This document shows, in pieces, positions 8,703-16,926 of a stretch of DNA of 34,434 bases. Position numbers and translations under genes: made by a program. Below the pieces are notes generated by a model. That model was not told the origin of the DNA, did no database searches, and worked only from the letters and a program-made list of their open reading frames with translations. The DNA is from Fibrobacter sp. (GTDB taxonomy: Bacteria > Fibrobacterota > Fibrobacteria > Fibrobacterales > Fibrobacteraceae). The stretch is from positions 1 to 34,434 of the forward strand of contig JAGAAW010000057.1 in NCBI GenBank assembly GCA_017615055.1, written 5' to 3'. Numbering within the stretch: position 1 is the stretch's first letter; each line of letters opens with the position of its first letter.

Positions 8703-9557
8703 ATGAAACTGACCCTAAAGACAGCACTGTTCTCAAGCATTTTTCTTAGCGTAGCCCTTTTTAGCGGTTGCTCATCCGACTCGTCGAACCGAGTAACGCA
8801 CACGCAGTTCTGCAAGAACAAGTACGACAAGGCAGAAGAGCTCTTCAAGAAAGAAAAATACGGGCGCGTCATCGACAAGGCCGAAGAGATCATGAGCTAC
8901 TGTGCCGGTACGGGCTACCTGGAACAGACATCGTTCCTGCTCGCCGAAAGCCACTTCAACCTGGAAAACTGGATCGAGGCGCGCGGCGAATACGGCAGTT
9001 TTATCGCGAACTTCCCCGGCTCCCCGTTTGCAGAATCCGCCGAGTTCAAGAAGGCAATCTGCTCGTTCAACATGGAATTCCGCGTGAGCCGCGACGAGGC
9101 GAACACCACCGTCGCCATGAAGGATTTCGAGCGCTACCTTTCGAACCACCCCGACACCCCGCTCCGCGACTCCATCAACTACTATTACGGGCTGCTCGTG
9201 GAACGCATCGCCGAGAAGGAATTCCAGACGGCAAGGCTCTACCTGCGCATGGACAAGCCGCAGGCGGCGGTCATCTACTTCAAGGAGTTCCTCGAAACCT
9301 ACCAGAATTCCAAGCGCCGCAAGGAATCCCTGTTCCTTATCTCGCAGGCGTACACCGACCTCGACCAGTTCGAGGCAGCACGCGAATACCTGAACATTGC
9401 AAAACTTGAACTCAAGGACGACGACAAGGACGGCCACAAGCTGCTCGAGAAGACCGAGAAGAAAATCGCGAAGGCCGAAGAGAAGTTCGAGAAGCGCATG
9501 AAGAAGGATTCCGAAAAGAAGCGCATCCTGAAAGAAGAACGCGAAATGCTGAACTAG
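8703..9557 (+). CDS. bamD: Outer-membrane assembly lipoprotein BamD
   Basis: 284-aa lipoprotein. The signal peptide ends in the lipobox LFSGC, with lipidated Cys at residue 23. TPR-like helical pairs follow, with the BamD-type phrases YDKAEELFKKEKYGRVIDKA, FLLAESHFNLENWIEA, FPGSPFAESAEFKKAIC and ARLYLRMDKPQAAVIYFKEFLETYQNS. BamD is the essential partner of BamA in inserting beta-barrels into the outer membrane. The highly charged C-terminal helix (about residues 240-284, rich in K and E) makes it somewhat longer than the usual ~245 residues. First gene of a plus-strand unit; the next gene, encoding a predicted barrel, begins 7 bp after its stop. Confidence 0.9.
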   Translation: MKLTLKTALFSSIFLSVALFSGCSSDSSNRVTHTQFCKNKYDKAEELFKKEKYGRVIDKAEEIMSYCAGTGYLEQTSFLLAESHFNLENWIEARGEYGSFIANFPGSPFAESAEFKKAICSFNMEFRVSRDEANTTVAMKDFERYLSNHPDTPLRDSINYYYGLLVERIAEKEFQTARLYLRMDKPQAAVIYFKEFLETYQNSKRRKESLFLISQAYTDLDQFEAAREYLNIAKLELKDDDKDGHKLLEKTEKKIAKAEEKFEKRMKKDSEKKRILKEEREMLN

Positions 9558-9564
9558 GTCTCTT

Positions 9565-10638
9565 ATGCGTCAAGCGGGTTACAAGTCTATCCTCGTGCTA
9601 TTCGCTACGCTGCTCCTTGCGACGGGCGCAATCGCCGATGACGAGGAATCCAAGCCCACACGCGACCTCTCGAGACTATCCATTTTCGCGCAGCCTTCCA
9701 TCTCGTTCCTGAGCTTTGACCAGCGCAAGTACTTCCAGAACGCCATCGATACCATCTACACCGAGTTCAAGTCGCAGGCGGTCGATGCCGAGGAATCGCT
9801 GTACGTGGCAAAGCAGAACTTCCAGAAGGTGAACTTCTGCTTTCCGGTCACGGCAGGCCTACAGTACCAGGTGACGGAAGGGCATTTTTTGAGTGCGGGC
9901 ATCGGATTCATCTACGACAACGAATCGGTGGTGCTCTCGGACCGCAAGAACAAGGCGCACAACTACAGTTACACCATCCAGGGAGTCCCCGCATTCCTGG
10001 AATACAGGCTCGCCATACCCGGCAACCTCATCACGCTTTCGAACGGCGGACTGTTCAGCGTCGCCGTACGCTGGTACTGGACACTCCCCGGCACAGAAAT
10101 CTACACCACCTGGGGCAAGCTCGAAGCCGATAACAAGCCCTGGGGCGCAGGCTTTGGCGTGAGCCTCGGGTACCTGATTGCCAGTTGGAACGGGCTCAAC
10201 GTGTTCGGCGACATCGGGTTCAGCACCATCAAGGTGGAATCAAAGGAAACGTTTGCGGACATCGTTCCGGACGGCCCGACCGAGAAGGCCAAGTGGGATA
10301 TCGGCGGCCTGCAATTGCAAATCCGTATGAGTTTCGGGCTTATCAAGATGCCCGTAACAAAACTTGAAGACGTAGTGAAGTCCAAGGACGCAAAGAAGGC
10401 GGAAGGCACTGCACCGGCCGCCGACACGACTGCAGCTCCGAAGCCGGTAGAAAAACCGGTTGAGAATGTTACACCGGATGAAAATGTTGCTCCGACTGGT
10501 GATGCGCCGGCCGCAAAGGACAATGCGCCGAGCAGTGACGCTGGTGATGTCGCGGGTAATGAAACCGCGCCGGCAGCTGAAGCCGCGGGTAATAAAACCG
10601 CGCCGGCCGCAAAAGAGGCTCAGCCGAAGGCGGAATAA
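9565..10638 (+). CDS. Predicted outer-membrane beta-barrel protein with Ala/Pro-rich C-terminal tail
   Basis: 357-aa exported protein of unrecognised family. A signal peptide (about residues 1-24, ending near TGAIA) precedes a region of alternating amphipathic strands (about 35-260, for example HFLSAGIGFIYDN, FSVAVRWYWTLPG, GAGFGVSLGYLIAS, LQLQIRMSFGLI) typical of an outer-membrane barrel. The last ~95 residues are low-complexity, rich in Ala, Pro, Lys and Glu. They include a near-perfect 24-bp duplication (10551-10574 and 10584-10607, period 33 bp) encoding AGNETAPAA and AGNKTAPAA. The gene sits 7 bp after bamD and overlaps the PHP gene by one base (TAATG), so it is part of the bamD operon. 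No specific function can be assigned. Confidence 0.75.
   Translation: MRQAGYKSILVLFATLLLATGAIADDEESKPTRDLSRLSIFAQPSISFLSFDQRKYFQNAIDTIYTEFKSQAVDAEESLYVAKQNFQKVNFCFPVTAGLQYQVTEGHFLSAGIGFIYDNESVVLSDRKNKAHNYSYTIQGVPAFLEYRLAIPGNLITLSNGGLFSVAVRWYWTLPGTEIYTTWGKLEADNKPWGAGFGVSLGYLIASWNGLNVFGDIGFSTIKVESKETFADIVPDGPTEKAKWDIGGLQLQIRMSFGLIKMPVTKLEDVVKSKDAKKAEGTAPAADTTAAPKPVEKPVENVTPDENVAPTGDAPAAKDNAPSSDAGDVAGNETAPAAEAAGNKTAPAAKEAQPKAE
10551..10607 (+). repeat. In-frame tandem duplication in the tail of the barrel protein
   Basis: Two 24-bp copies (10551-10574, 10584-10607) differing at one base (GAAACC versus AAAACC), 33 bp apart. The period is a multiple of three, so the reading frame is kept. Confidence 0.85.
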
Positions 10639-12299
10639 TGAGCCTGCTCCCGGGGGAAAAGCCGCAGTACGCGGAAACGCACTTCAAGTTCCGGCTGCCT
10701 TGGTCGCTACTGTACAGGCCGTGGCCCGAAATCATCGTGGACGCCCCCTTCCAGTTCATACCCGGAGCGGAACCTACCCTATGGATTGTCGTGCGTGATG
10801 CGCACCGGTTCCCGACACTCATCGAGAAGATGGATGTTGAGATTTCTTCTAAAAGTTTGGCGGGTGGAGCTAGTTTAGCAAGTGATGTTGGTCCGGCAGG
10901 GGATGTTAGTCGGGCTGGTGCAGATTTCGTGCCAGCCAGGACTATTGATTTAAATATCCGCGCGACGGAGCAGTTCGGTTTCTATCCCGTAAAACTGGGA
11001 ACGCTCCCTGCAGGCAAATACGAAATCCGTTGCAAGGTGACGGCTCGCCGCATTGACATTTCAACAAACGATGTTACAGATAAAGTAAGAATATTCATCC
11101 GCTGGAATCTGCCCGGGCTAAAGCCTGCCCCACTAAAAATCCAAGTGCTCGCGCAGGACCCGCCGAAGGCCCCCGGTTACATCGCCGGCGAAACACACTG
11201 CCACACGCACTACTCCTGCGACCACGTGGAACACGGGGCCTCTCCCGCGGTACTGCAGCAGGCGGCAAAGGCCATCGGGCTCGATTTCGTAAGTTGTACC
11301 GATCACGCCTACGATTTCGCGTTCACCGAAGAAGACTACACGAAGGAAGCGCCCTCACCCGCGCCGCGCTTCCAGGCGCTCCGCGACGAGATTGCATCGC
11401 TCCCTTCCGGCGAAGGCATGCCCCTCCTGCTCGCAGGCGAGGAAGTCTCCGCCGGCAACAGCAAGGGCGAGAACGTCCACATGACAGTCCTTGCACCGGA
11501 AGGCTACCTGCCCGGGCTTGGTGACTGCGGGCGCTACTGGCTCGACAACAAGCCCACGATGAAGATTCCGCAACTGCTGCAGGCGACAGGCGCGCACTGC
11601 TTTGCAGCGCACCCCTTCCAGCCCATAGGAATGCTCGAGAAGTTCATATTCCGGCGCGGGTACTGGAACCACAAGGACTTGAACCTGGACGCAACCCACA
11701 AGATTCGTGGCCTGCAGTTCTGGAACGGCACCCGCGACGAAGGTTTCAAGCTCGGGCGCGAATTCTGGATCGAGGAACTCGGCAAGGGGAAATACCTGCT
11801 GCCGATTGGCGGCAACGACGCACACGGCGACCTGAACGACACCACCTCCGTCGCGACACCGCTCTGCACGCTCCGCCATTCCCGCCACCACATTTTCGGG
11901 AAGGTGCGAACGGTTGTTCCCGCAGCACAATGCACGCGCGACGCCATCAACGAGGCCTTCGCGGGAGACAACTGCTACGTGACAGACGGTCCCGCCCTCT
12001 GGTGGGAACGTGCCGACATCCACGGGAGCAAGGGAATCATATTCCACGCCCGCAATACGAATGATTTTGGCGGAGCGTTCCGCTACATCCGCATATTCGG
12101 TCGACGCTACACCGCAGGCGGAAAACTCGCGAAGCAAGAGGAACTCTGCATGGAAAGCCTCGTCGCCGCACCCGCAAGTAGCGACATCGAAATCCATTTC
12201 GACAACTTCGCCTACCTGCGCGCCGAATGCGAATCCGCGACAGGCAAGTTCGCGCTCACTTCGGCTGCGATACCCGAAGTGCAGAACACAGGTAAATAG
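10638..12299 (+). CDS. PHP-domain metallohydrolase (CehA/McbA-like)
   Basis: 553-aa protein, apparently cytoplasmic (no signal peptide). Residues 1-175 form a beta-rich N-terminal region. The PHP metal-binding domain starts at about residue 180 with GETHCHTHYS (His187 and His189), followed by SCTDHAYDF, the acidic/His motifs LLAGEEVSAGN and NVHMTVLAP, AAHPFQPIG, and the late GGNDAHGDLN. This order of ligands matches the CehA/McbA group of PHP hydrolases, which cleave phosphoester or related bonds with two or three metal ions; the substrate is unknown. Residues about 70-95 (DNA 10840-10935) are a low-complexity insert with a 6-residue repeat (DVGPAG, DVSRAG) and more T-rich codons than the surroundings. 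It overlaps the barrel gene by one base and precedes the rhomboid gene by 9 bp. Confidence 0.85.
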   Translation: MSLLPGEKPQYAETHFKFRLPWSLLYRPWPEIIVDAPFQFIPGAEPTLWIVVRDAHRFPTLIEKMDVEISSKSLAGGASLASDVGPAGDVSRAGADFVPARTIDLNIRATEQFGFYPVKLGTLPAGKYEIRCKVTARRIDISTNDVTDKVRIFIRWNLPGLKPAPLKIQVLAQDPPKAPGYIAGETHCHTHYSCDHVEHGASPAVLQQAAKAIGLDFVSCTDHAYDFAFTEEDYTKEAPSPAPRFQALRDEIASLPSGEGMPLLLAGEEVSAGNSKGENVHMTVLAPEGYLPGLGDCGRYWLDNKPTMKIPQLLQATGAHCFAAHPFQPIGMLEKFIFRRGYWNHKDLNLDATHKIRGLQFWNGTRDEGFKLGREFWIEELGKGKYLLPIGGNDAHGDLNDTTSVATPLCTLRHSRHHIFGKVRTVVPAAQCTRDAINEAFAGDNCYVTDGPALWWERADIHGSKGIIFHARNTNDFGGAFRYIRIFGRRYTAGGKLAKQEELCMESLVAAPASSDIEIHFDNFAYLRAECESATGKFALTSAAIPEVQNTGK

Positions 12300-12308
12300 G
12301 TACCCGCC

Positions 12309-13349
12309 ATGCCCCGCCTGATGTCGCCACTACGCCCGCGCTATATGCGAGTTCCGCAGGACCCGCATTCACCAGACCCGCGCGAAACAAACGCAACGAG
12401 CCCGCAAGAAAAGCCCGAGACAAGCGAAGAAAACCTGCGCAGGCCACAAGCTGAACCCGCAGGCGACATTCCTGCAGAGGAACTCCCCGAGGAATCCTCC
12501 CGCGTCGCCGAGGGCACTTACAGACAAATTCGCGACTACAGTCTGGTGCTGCTATCGCAGGGCATTGTCCACCGGCTGGAACGCTCGCCCGAGGGGCCTT
12601 TCGAGATTTTCGTCAAGCCCGAGCACGAGCCGCGGGCAAAACTCCAGCTGGAACTCTACCGCAAGGAGAACCCTCCGCGCGAGGCAAACCCACCACTCCC
12701 GCTCTCCGTGAGTGCGCAGCCCGTGTGGGTGCTACTGGTGCCGGTAGTCTGCACGCTCCTCGACTTTTCGGGCAAGGTCTCCCGCATGCACAGCCTCGGG
12801 CTTTCCGATGCCGACAAGGTGATGCACGGGCAGTGGTGGCGCACCATCACCGCCCTCACGCTCCATGCCGACGCGCGGCACCTTGCCTCTAACCTCCTCA
12901 CCGGCTACATCGTCCTCACCCTCATGTCGTACCGGACGCCGCTCGCCCGCATGGCACCCTTCCTCGCCATCGCAAGCGCACTCGCAAACTTCTGCACCGT
13001 CCTCACCGTGCAGACGGACTTCCGCGCCCTCGGGTTCTCGACGTTCGTGTTTGCCGCCATCGGAGCCCTTGCCGTAATCGAATTCAGGCTCATGCCTAGG
13101 GAGACTCACGGCCAGCTCCGTCGTTTCGCACCGCTGTGCGGCGCCGCCTCGCTCGCCGTTTTCCTCGGGACAGGCGAGAACGCCGATATCCTGGGCCACG
13201 CCTACGGGTTTATCGCAGGCATATTCTGCGGATTCATCCCAAAGAAGAAGGCGCTCCGCTGGGGAACGCCTACCACACTTACCGACCTCATCTGGGTCGC
13301 AATCTATTTCGCCATATTCATCGCAGGCTGGAAGTTCGCGCTTGCCTAA
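12309..13349 (+). CDS. Rhomboid-family intramembrane serine protease
   Basis: 346-aa protein. Residues 1-70 are Pro/Glu-rich and probably disordered. Residues 75-125 (YSLVLLSQGIVHRLERSPEG..LYRKENPP) match the small cytoplasmic domain seen in some rhomboids. Six or more membrane helices follow. Family motifs: GQWWRTITALTLHADARHLASN (the WR and H..N elements), the catalytic serine in LGFST (Ser244), and the catalytic histidine in ILGHAYGFIAG (His297). The usual GxSG is GFST here, so the glycine after the nucleophile is replaced by Thr; activity is likely but not certain. It should cleave membrane proteins within the bilayer. Last gene of the bamD unit; it converges on the TPR gene, whose stop is 15 bp away, and no clear terminator is visible between them. 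Confidence 0.83.
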   Translation: MPRLMSPLRPRYMRVPQDPHSPDPRETNATSPQEKPETSEENLRRPQAEPAGDIPAEELPEESSRVAEGTYRQIRDYSLVLLSQGIVHRLERSPEGPFEIFVKPEHEPRAKLQLELYRKENPPREANPPLPLSVSAQPVWVLLVPVVCTLLDFSGKVSRMHSLGLSDADKVMHGQWWRTITALTLHADARHLASNLLTGYIVLTLMSYRTPLARMAPFLAIASALANFCTVLTVQTDFRALGFSTFVFAAIGALAVIEFRLMPRETHGQLRRFAPLCGAASLAVFLGTGENADILGHAYGFIAGIFCGFIPKKKALRWGTPTTLTDLIWVAIYFAIFIAGWKFALA

Positions 13350-13364
13350 CCCGCGACCTAAAGC

Positions 13365-14051
13365 CTAGAACGCAGCGAGGAACTTCTTGGCCCTGTCGGC
13401 GTACAGCGTATTGTCGCCGTAGACCTCGATGATACGTTCGGCAACGCTCTTCGCCTTGTTCTTGGAGCCGAGTTCGTTGTGCAGGAGCACCAGCTTCCAC
13501 ATGGCATCCGGAACAAGCGGGGTCTCGTCGATCGGCTCTTCCTTCTGGAAGCGGTCTTCCTTGTCACCGGTACGCTTGCCGAATTCCTTCACGAAGTCCT
13601 CGAGCAACTTGGCAGCAGCGGAGAGGTCACCCTTCTCCATCTTGGCGGCGGCCAGACCGTGGATGGCGGCCGAACGCACGAGAGCGACATCGCCAGCATT
13701 GTCAATGGACTTCTGGTACAGCGCGATAGCACCGTCAAAATCAGACTTTTCGTACTTGATGTTGCCTGCAAACAGGGCGGCCTTCGCAAGGGAGAGGCCC
13801 TTCACGTCACCGGCCTGGATACGGGCCTCAAATTCGGCGAGGGCGGCATCCTTCTGGTTCGTGTAGAGGAGCGTGTAGCCCTTGCCCAGGAGTTCGGTCT
13901 GTTCGATGGCGGCAGCCTTGCGGCTGTCCCTGAACTGGACGATACCCGCGACAACCACGAGCAAAATGACAAGCCCAACGAGCACCTTGGTACCGTGCTG
14001 GACAAAAAATTCCTTGATTTCAGAATTATTCTGGTTAGATTCGTTAGCCAT
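13365..14051 (-). CDS. Membrane-anchored TPR protein, YfgM-like
   Basis: 228-aa protein with a short N-terminal cytoplasmic tail, one transmembrane helix (about residues 22-41, VLVGLVILLVVVAGIVQF) and a periplasmic TPR region (about 55-225: GKGYTLLYTNQKDAALAEF, AALFAGNIKYEKSDFDGAIALYQKSIDNAGD, AIHGLAAAKMEKGDLSAAAKLLEDFVKEF). The arrangement resembles YfgM, an ancillary chaperone associated with the Sec translocon and outer-membrane biogenesis. The ATG at 14051 is preferred over one 33 bp upstream because GGAAG lies 6 nt before it. A promoter with good spacing is upstream (14084-14112). It converges with the rhomboid gene and diverges from tRNA-Thr. Confidence 0.78.
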   Translation of the reverse strand: MANESNQNNSEIKEFFVQHGTKVLVGLVILLVVVAGIVQFRDSRKAAAIEQTELLGKGYTLLYTNQKDAALAEFEARIQAGDVKGLSLAKAALFAGNIKYEKSDFDGAIALYQKSIDNAGDVALVRSAAIHGLAAAKMEKGDLSAAAKLLEDFVKEFGKRTGDKEDRFQKEEPIDETPLVPDAMWKLVLLHNELGSKNKAKSVAERIIEVYGDNTLYADRAKKFLAAF

Positions 14052-14083
14052 TTTAGACTTCCATTTTAAAATTTCGTAAGCCA

Positions 14084-14112
14084 AACATAGAAAAACTAGG
14101 GGACTTTGCCAA
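14084..14112 (-). promoter_or_regulatory. Promoter of the YfgM-like gene
   Basis: TTGGCA (14107-14112) and TATGTT (14084-14089) on the minus strand, separated by exactly 17 bp. The -35 matches 5 of 6 and the -10 matches 4 of 6 consensus bases. It lies 33 bp before the start codon, leaving room for a normal leader with a Shine-Dalgarno. Confidence 0.55.
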
Positions 14113-14128
14113 CTAGGGGCACCCTATC

Positions 14129-14157
14129 TTGACAAAAAAACGCCCTTTTGCTATTTT
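14129..14157 (+). promoter_or_regulatory. Promoter of tRNA-Thr
   Basis: Consensus TTGACA (14129-14134) and TATTTT (14152-14157), 17 bp apart; the mature tRNA starts 13 bp after the -10 element. Confidence 0.7.
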
Positions 14158-14169
14158 TGACCCCGCTAT

Positions 14170-14242
14170 GCCACTCTAGCTCAGCTGGTAGAGCAGCTGA
14201 TTCGTAATCAGCAGGTCGGCAGTTCAAATCTGCTGGGTGGCT
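14170..14242 (+). tRNA. tRNA-Thr (anticodon CGT)
   Basis: 73-nt cloverleaf. Acceptor stem GCCACTC/GGGTGGC (one G-T wobble), D stem GCTC/GAGC with loop AGCTGGTA, anticodon stem GCTGA/TCAGC with loop TTCGTAA giving anticodon CGT (reads ACG), variable loop AGGTC, T stem GGCAG/CTGCT with loop TTCAAAT. The discriminator base is T. The 3' CCA is not encoded (CGA follows). It has its own promoter and terminator, so it is a single-gene unit. Confidence 0.97.
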
Positions 14243-14248
14243 CGAAAG

Positions 14249-14283
14249 CCCCGATTCCCTTGAGGAACCGGGGTTTTTCTTTT
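14249..14283 (+). terminator. Terminator of tRNA-Thr
   Basis: Stem CCCCGATTCC/GGAACCGGGG (14249-14258, 14264-14273; 9 of 10 pairs) with a 5-nt loop, followed by TTTTTCTTTT. Confidence 0.88.
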
Positions 14284-14353
14284 GTCCGTGACTGGCCCCC
14301 GCGCAACGCGCCCCCTAACCAAAAATCGCTTTTTTTACTATATTTGGCGCCCT

Positions 14354-16132
14354 ATGAATCCGAATGGCGCCATTATTGTTCAGAGCAACCTCGAAATCAT
14401 GGTCGAGGTCGATTCCCCCTCCTACGAAGCGGCACGCGACGCGATTGCACCCTTCACTGAGCTGGTCAAGAGCCCCGAGCACCTGCACACCTACAAGATT
14501 TCGCACCTGAGCCTGTGGAACGCCGCGGCGACCGGGCTCCGCGCACCCGACGTGCTGGAGCGCCTGGAATCCCAGAGCCGCTACCCCATCCCGCAGAGCG
14601 TCATCACCGAGATCGAGGACTACATGGCCCGCTACGGCCTGCTGCGCCTCAAGAAGGACGACTGTGGCAACCTCATCATGGAATCCGACGACAAGATCAT
14701 GTTCGTCGAAATCTGCAAGTTGCCCGAAGTCGCCGAGTACGTGAAGGAATTTATCGACGATACGCACGCAATAATGGACGGTGAACGCCGTGGCCACATC
14801 AAGATGGCCCTCACGAACGCCGGGTTCCCGGTCGAGGACCTCGCGGGCTATACCGTGGGCGACCCTCTCCCCATTAACCTGAGGAAGACGACCCTTTCCG
14901 GCAAGGCGTTCGAACTGCGCGACTACCAGAAGGAAGCCGCTCAGATCTTCTATGCAAGCGGTTCCGAGAAGGGCGGTTCGGGCGTGATCGTGCTCCCCTG
15001 CGGTTCGGGCAAGACTGTAATCGGCCTTGCCACGATGGCGCTCATCCAGACCAAGACGCTCATCCTGACCCCGAACATTTCGGCAAGCCGCCAGTGGATC
15101 CGCGAAATCTGCGACAAGACCGACCTCACCATCGACCAGGTGAAGGAATACTCCGGCGAAGTCAAGGAAATCGGCCCGGTGACCGTCGCGACCTACCAGA
15201 TTTTGACCCAGCGCAAGCGCGTCAAGAAGGACGAAAACGCGAACGAGACCGAAGAGCTGGAACTGAGCGACGAGGAAGTGAAGAAGGAACTTGCGAACTT
15301 CCCGCTGTTCAGCCAGGAAAAGTGGGGCCTCATGATTTACGACGAGGTGCACCTGTTGCCTGCACCCGTGTTCCGCCTAAGTACCGAAATGCAGGCGACC
15401 CGACGCCTTGGCCTTACGGCGACACTCGTGCGCGAAGACCACAAGGAAACGGAAGTCTTCAGCCTTATCGGTCCCAAGAAGTACGATATCCCGTGGCGCA
15501 TCCTCGAAGCGCAGGGCTGGATTGCGACTGCGGACTGTAACGAGATTCGCATCCCGATGGAAGCGGAACTCAAGATGAAGTACGCCCTCGCGCCTATCCG
15601 CGAGAAGATTACGCTCGCAAGCACGAACCCCGAGAAAACGGACATCGTGGAACGCCTGCTCAAGCATTTCGACAAGCCCGACGACCGCGTGCTGATTATC
15701 GGACAGTACATCGACCAATTGGAAGCCCTCTCCGAAGACCTGCAGATCCCGCTCATCACGGGCAAGACCCCGAACAAGGAGCGCGAACGCCTGTACGCCG
15801 CCTTCCGCGACGGAAGCCAGAAGAACCTGATGGTCTCAAAGGTCGGCAACTTCGCAATCGACCTACCCGATGCCAACGTGCTTATCCAGGTTTCGGGTAC
15901 ATTCGGAAGCCGCCAGGAAGAAGCCCAGCGACTGGGCCGCGTGCTTAGGCCCAAGAGCGACGGCGGTGCCGCGCACTTCTACAGTATAGTGACGCAAGAT
16001 TCCAAGGAACAGGAATTCGCCATGAACCGCCAACTGTTCCTCACCGAACAGGGCTATGCATACAAAATAATAAAGCGCGGCGACTGGGATATTCTCTGCC
16101 GCTCGCCCGAAGAACTCGCCGCCAGGCAATAG
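14354..16132 (+). CDS. XPB/Ssl2-type superfamily II DNA helicase
   Basis: 592-aa helicase. The N-terminal ~190 residues form the XPB-type damage-recognition-like region; the core follows. Walker A is CGSGKT (residues 216-221), motif II is DEVH (330-333), motif III is GLTAT, and the second RecA domain ends with QVSGTFGSRQEEAQRLGRVLRPK. Bacterial XPB proteins are 3'-5' DNA translocases thought to act in DNA repair or remodelling; their role is less settled than in eukaryotic TFIIH. The ATG at 14354 is chosen because the longer in-frame start (14282) lies in the tRNA terminator. No Shine-Dalgarno is present; TATATT ends 9 nt before the ATG, suggesting a leaderless or near-leaderless message. Its stop is 28 bp from the convergent GNAT gene. 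Confidence 0.9.
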   Translation: MNPNGAIIVQSNLEIMVEVDSPSYEAARDAIAPFTELVKSPEHLHTYKISHLSLWNAAATGLRAPDVLERLESQSRYPIPQSVITEIEDYMARYGLLRLKKDDCGNLIMESDDKIMFVEICKLPEVAEYVKEFIDDTHAIMDGERRGHIKMALTNAGFPVEDLAGYTVGDPLPINLRKTTLSGKAFELRDYQKEAAQIFYASGSEKGGSGVIVLPCGSGKTVIGLATMALIQTKTLILTPNISASRQWIREICDKTDLTIDQVKEYSGEVKEIGPVTVATYQILTQRKRVKKDENANETEELELSDEEVKKELANFPLFSQEKWGLMIYDEVHLLPAPVFRLSTEMQATRRLGLTATLVREDHKETEVFSLIGPKKYDIPWRILEAQGWIATADCNEIRIPMEAELKMKYALAPIREKITLASTNPEKTDIVERLLKHFDKPDDRVLIIGQYIDQLEALSEDLQIPLITGKTPNKERERLYAAFRDGSQKNLMVSKVGNFAIDLPDANVLIQVSGTFGSRQEEAQRLGRVLRPKSDGGAAHFYSIVTQDSKEQEFAMNRQLFLTEQGYAYKIIKRGDWDILCRSPEELAARQ

Positions 16133-16160
16133 AGCCTACAGACGAAGGAACTTTTAAAAA

Positions 16161-16751
16161 TCAAATGAACCTGTAATATTGCAGAAGTTCATTTCCCTCT
16201 GTATTGTTCGTTTTTCTCGTGTCAAAATACGAGAAGCCGTTTGTTTCGTAAAATTTTTTGAGTTGTTCGTTATTCTCGCATTCCAAAAACATGACGACTC
16301 CACCAACCTTTGCTTGTACATCACGAACAATAGCAAACACCCATCCTAGCAAATCATCGCCATCAATCCGCTTACTCGGCTCTATACCATAGTTTTTCCC
16401 TAATTGAGCAAGTAAATACGCACTTATAGTATACGAATCTGTTTTTAAATCGTACCTACCGATCCTTTCGATTTTCCGCTTGCTCGTGTTTGACATACGC
16501 TTAGCAGGGAAAACCATCGGCTTTACAGCCAATGAAAAATAGCCTAGTAGCTCCGCTTGATCGTTGCAAACAAGATGCGTAATCGACTGTTTCTTTTTCG
16601 AAAAGTCTACGGCATTTTGAAGCAGAAATTTTTCAACGTTTGGATTAATTGGACATCGGAAGGTTTCAATGAGCTTTTGCGCATCAGCTATACCCAGACC
16701 AGATGTTGTAGTAAACTTAGAAATGCTGAATACAGTGCATTCACCTTTCAT
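16161..16751 (-). CDS. GNAT-fold acetyltransferase, probable toxin of a toxin-antitoxin pair
   Basis: 196-aa protein. The central and C-terminal parts show the GNAT pattern of toxin-type acetyltransferases: SAYLLAQLGKNYGIE, then DGDDLLGWVFAIVRDVQAKVGGVVMFLECENNEQLKKFYETNGF, corresponding to the acetyl-CoA site and the last strand/helix. Toxins of this group typically acetylate aminoacyl-tRNA and stop translation; that activity is inferred from gene pairing and fold. The ATG at 16751 overlaps the end of the small upstream gene by 11 bp; a TTG start 27 bp earlier is possible. Base composition is clearly AT-richer than the flanking helicase gene, consistent with acquisition by transfer. A housekeeping acetyltransferase is the alternative. 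Confidence 0.7.
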   Translation of the reverse strand: MKGECTVFSISKFTTTSGLGIADAQKLIETFRCPINPNVEKFLLQNAVDFSKKKQSITHLVCNDQAELLGYFSLAVKPMVFPAKRMSNTSKRKIERIGRYDLKTDSYTISAYLLAQLGKNYGIEPSKRIDGDDLLGWVFAIVRDVQAKVGGVVMFLECENNEQLKKFYETNGFSYFDTRKTNNTEGNELLQYYRFI

Positions 16752-16926
16752 TGGAACGAAGTTTTTCGGCCAACGCAAGGAAATCCGCCTCGGTACTCAG
16801 AATACGTCCTTTTAACGGGCGCATCGGTTTGGAGGCGAGTTCTTCTGCACGGTCCATCGCATCGATAAAGCGCTGTGTTCCTTCTGAACTTATCACAAAA
16901 TTATGTGTTATACTCGATGTTGCCAT
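16741..16926 (-). CDS. Small protein, probable antitoxin partner of the GNAT gene
   Basis: 61-aa protein beginning MATSSITHNFVISSEGTQRF. This N-terminal pattern (MATSxIxxNFVI, then a helix of the type FxxAxxxAE) recalls small proteins found before toxin genes in gut bacteria; the resemblance is from memory and was not searched. It lacks a recognisable ribbon-helix-helix or HTH motif, so DNA binding is not evident. GGGAG lies 7 nt before the ATG. The gene overlaps the acetyltransferase by 11 bp in another frame, the antitoxin-first order usual for type II pairs. If real, it should bind and neutralise the acetyltransferase. Confidence 0.65.
   Translation of the reverse strand: MATSSITHNFVISSEGTQRFIDAMDRAEELASKPMRPLKGRILSTEADFLALAEKLRSNER

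Noticed and set aside
14282-14353. Upstream in-frame extension of the XPB helicase
   Set aside because: Starts in the T-run of the tRNA terminator; the added residues do not resemble the family.
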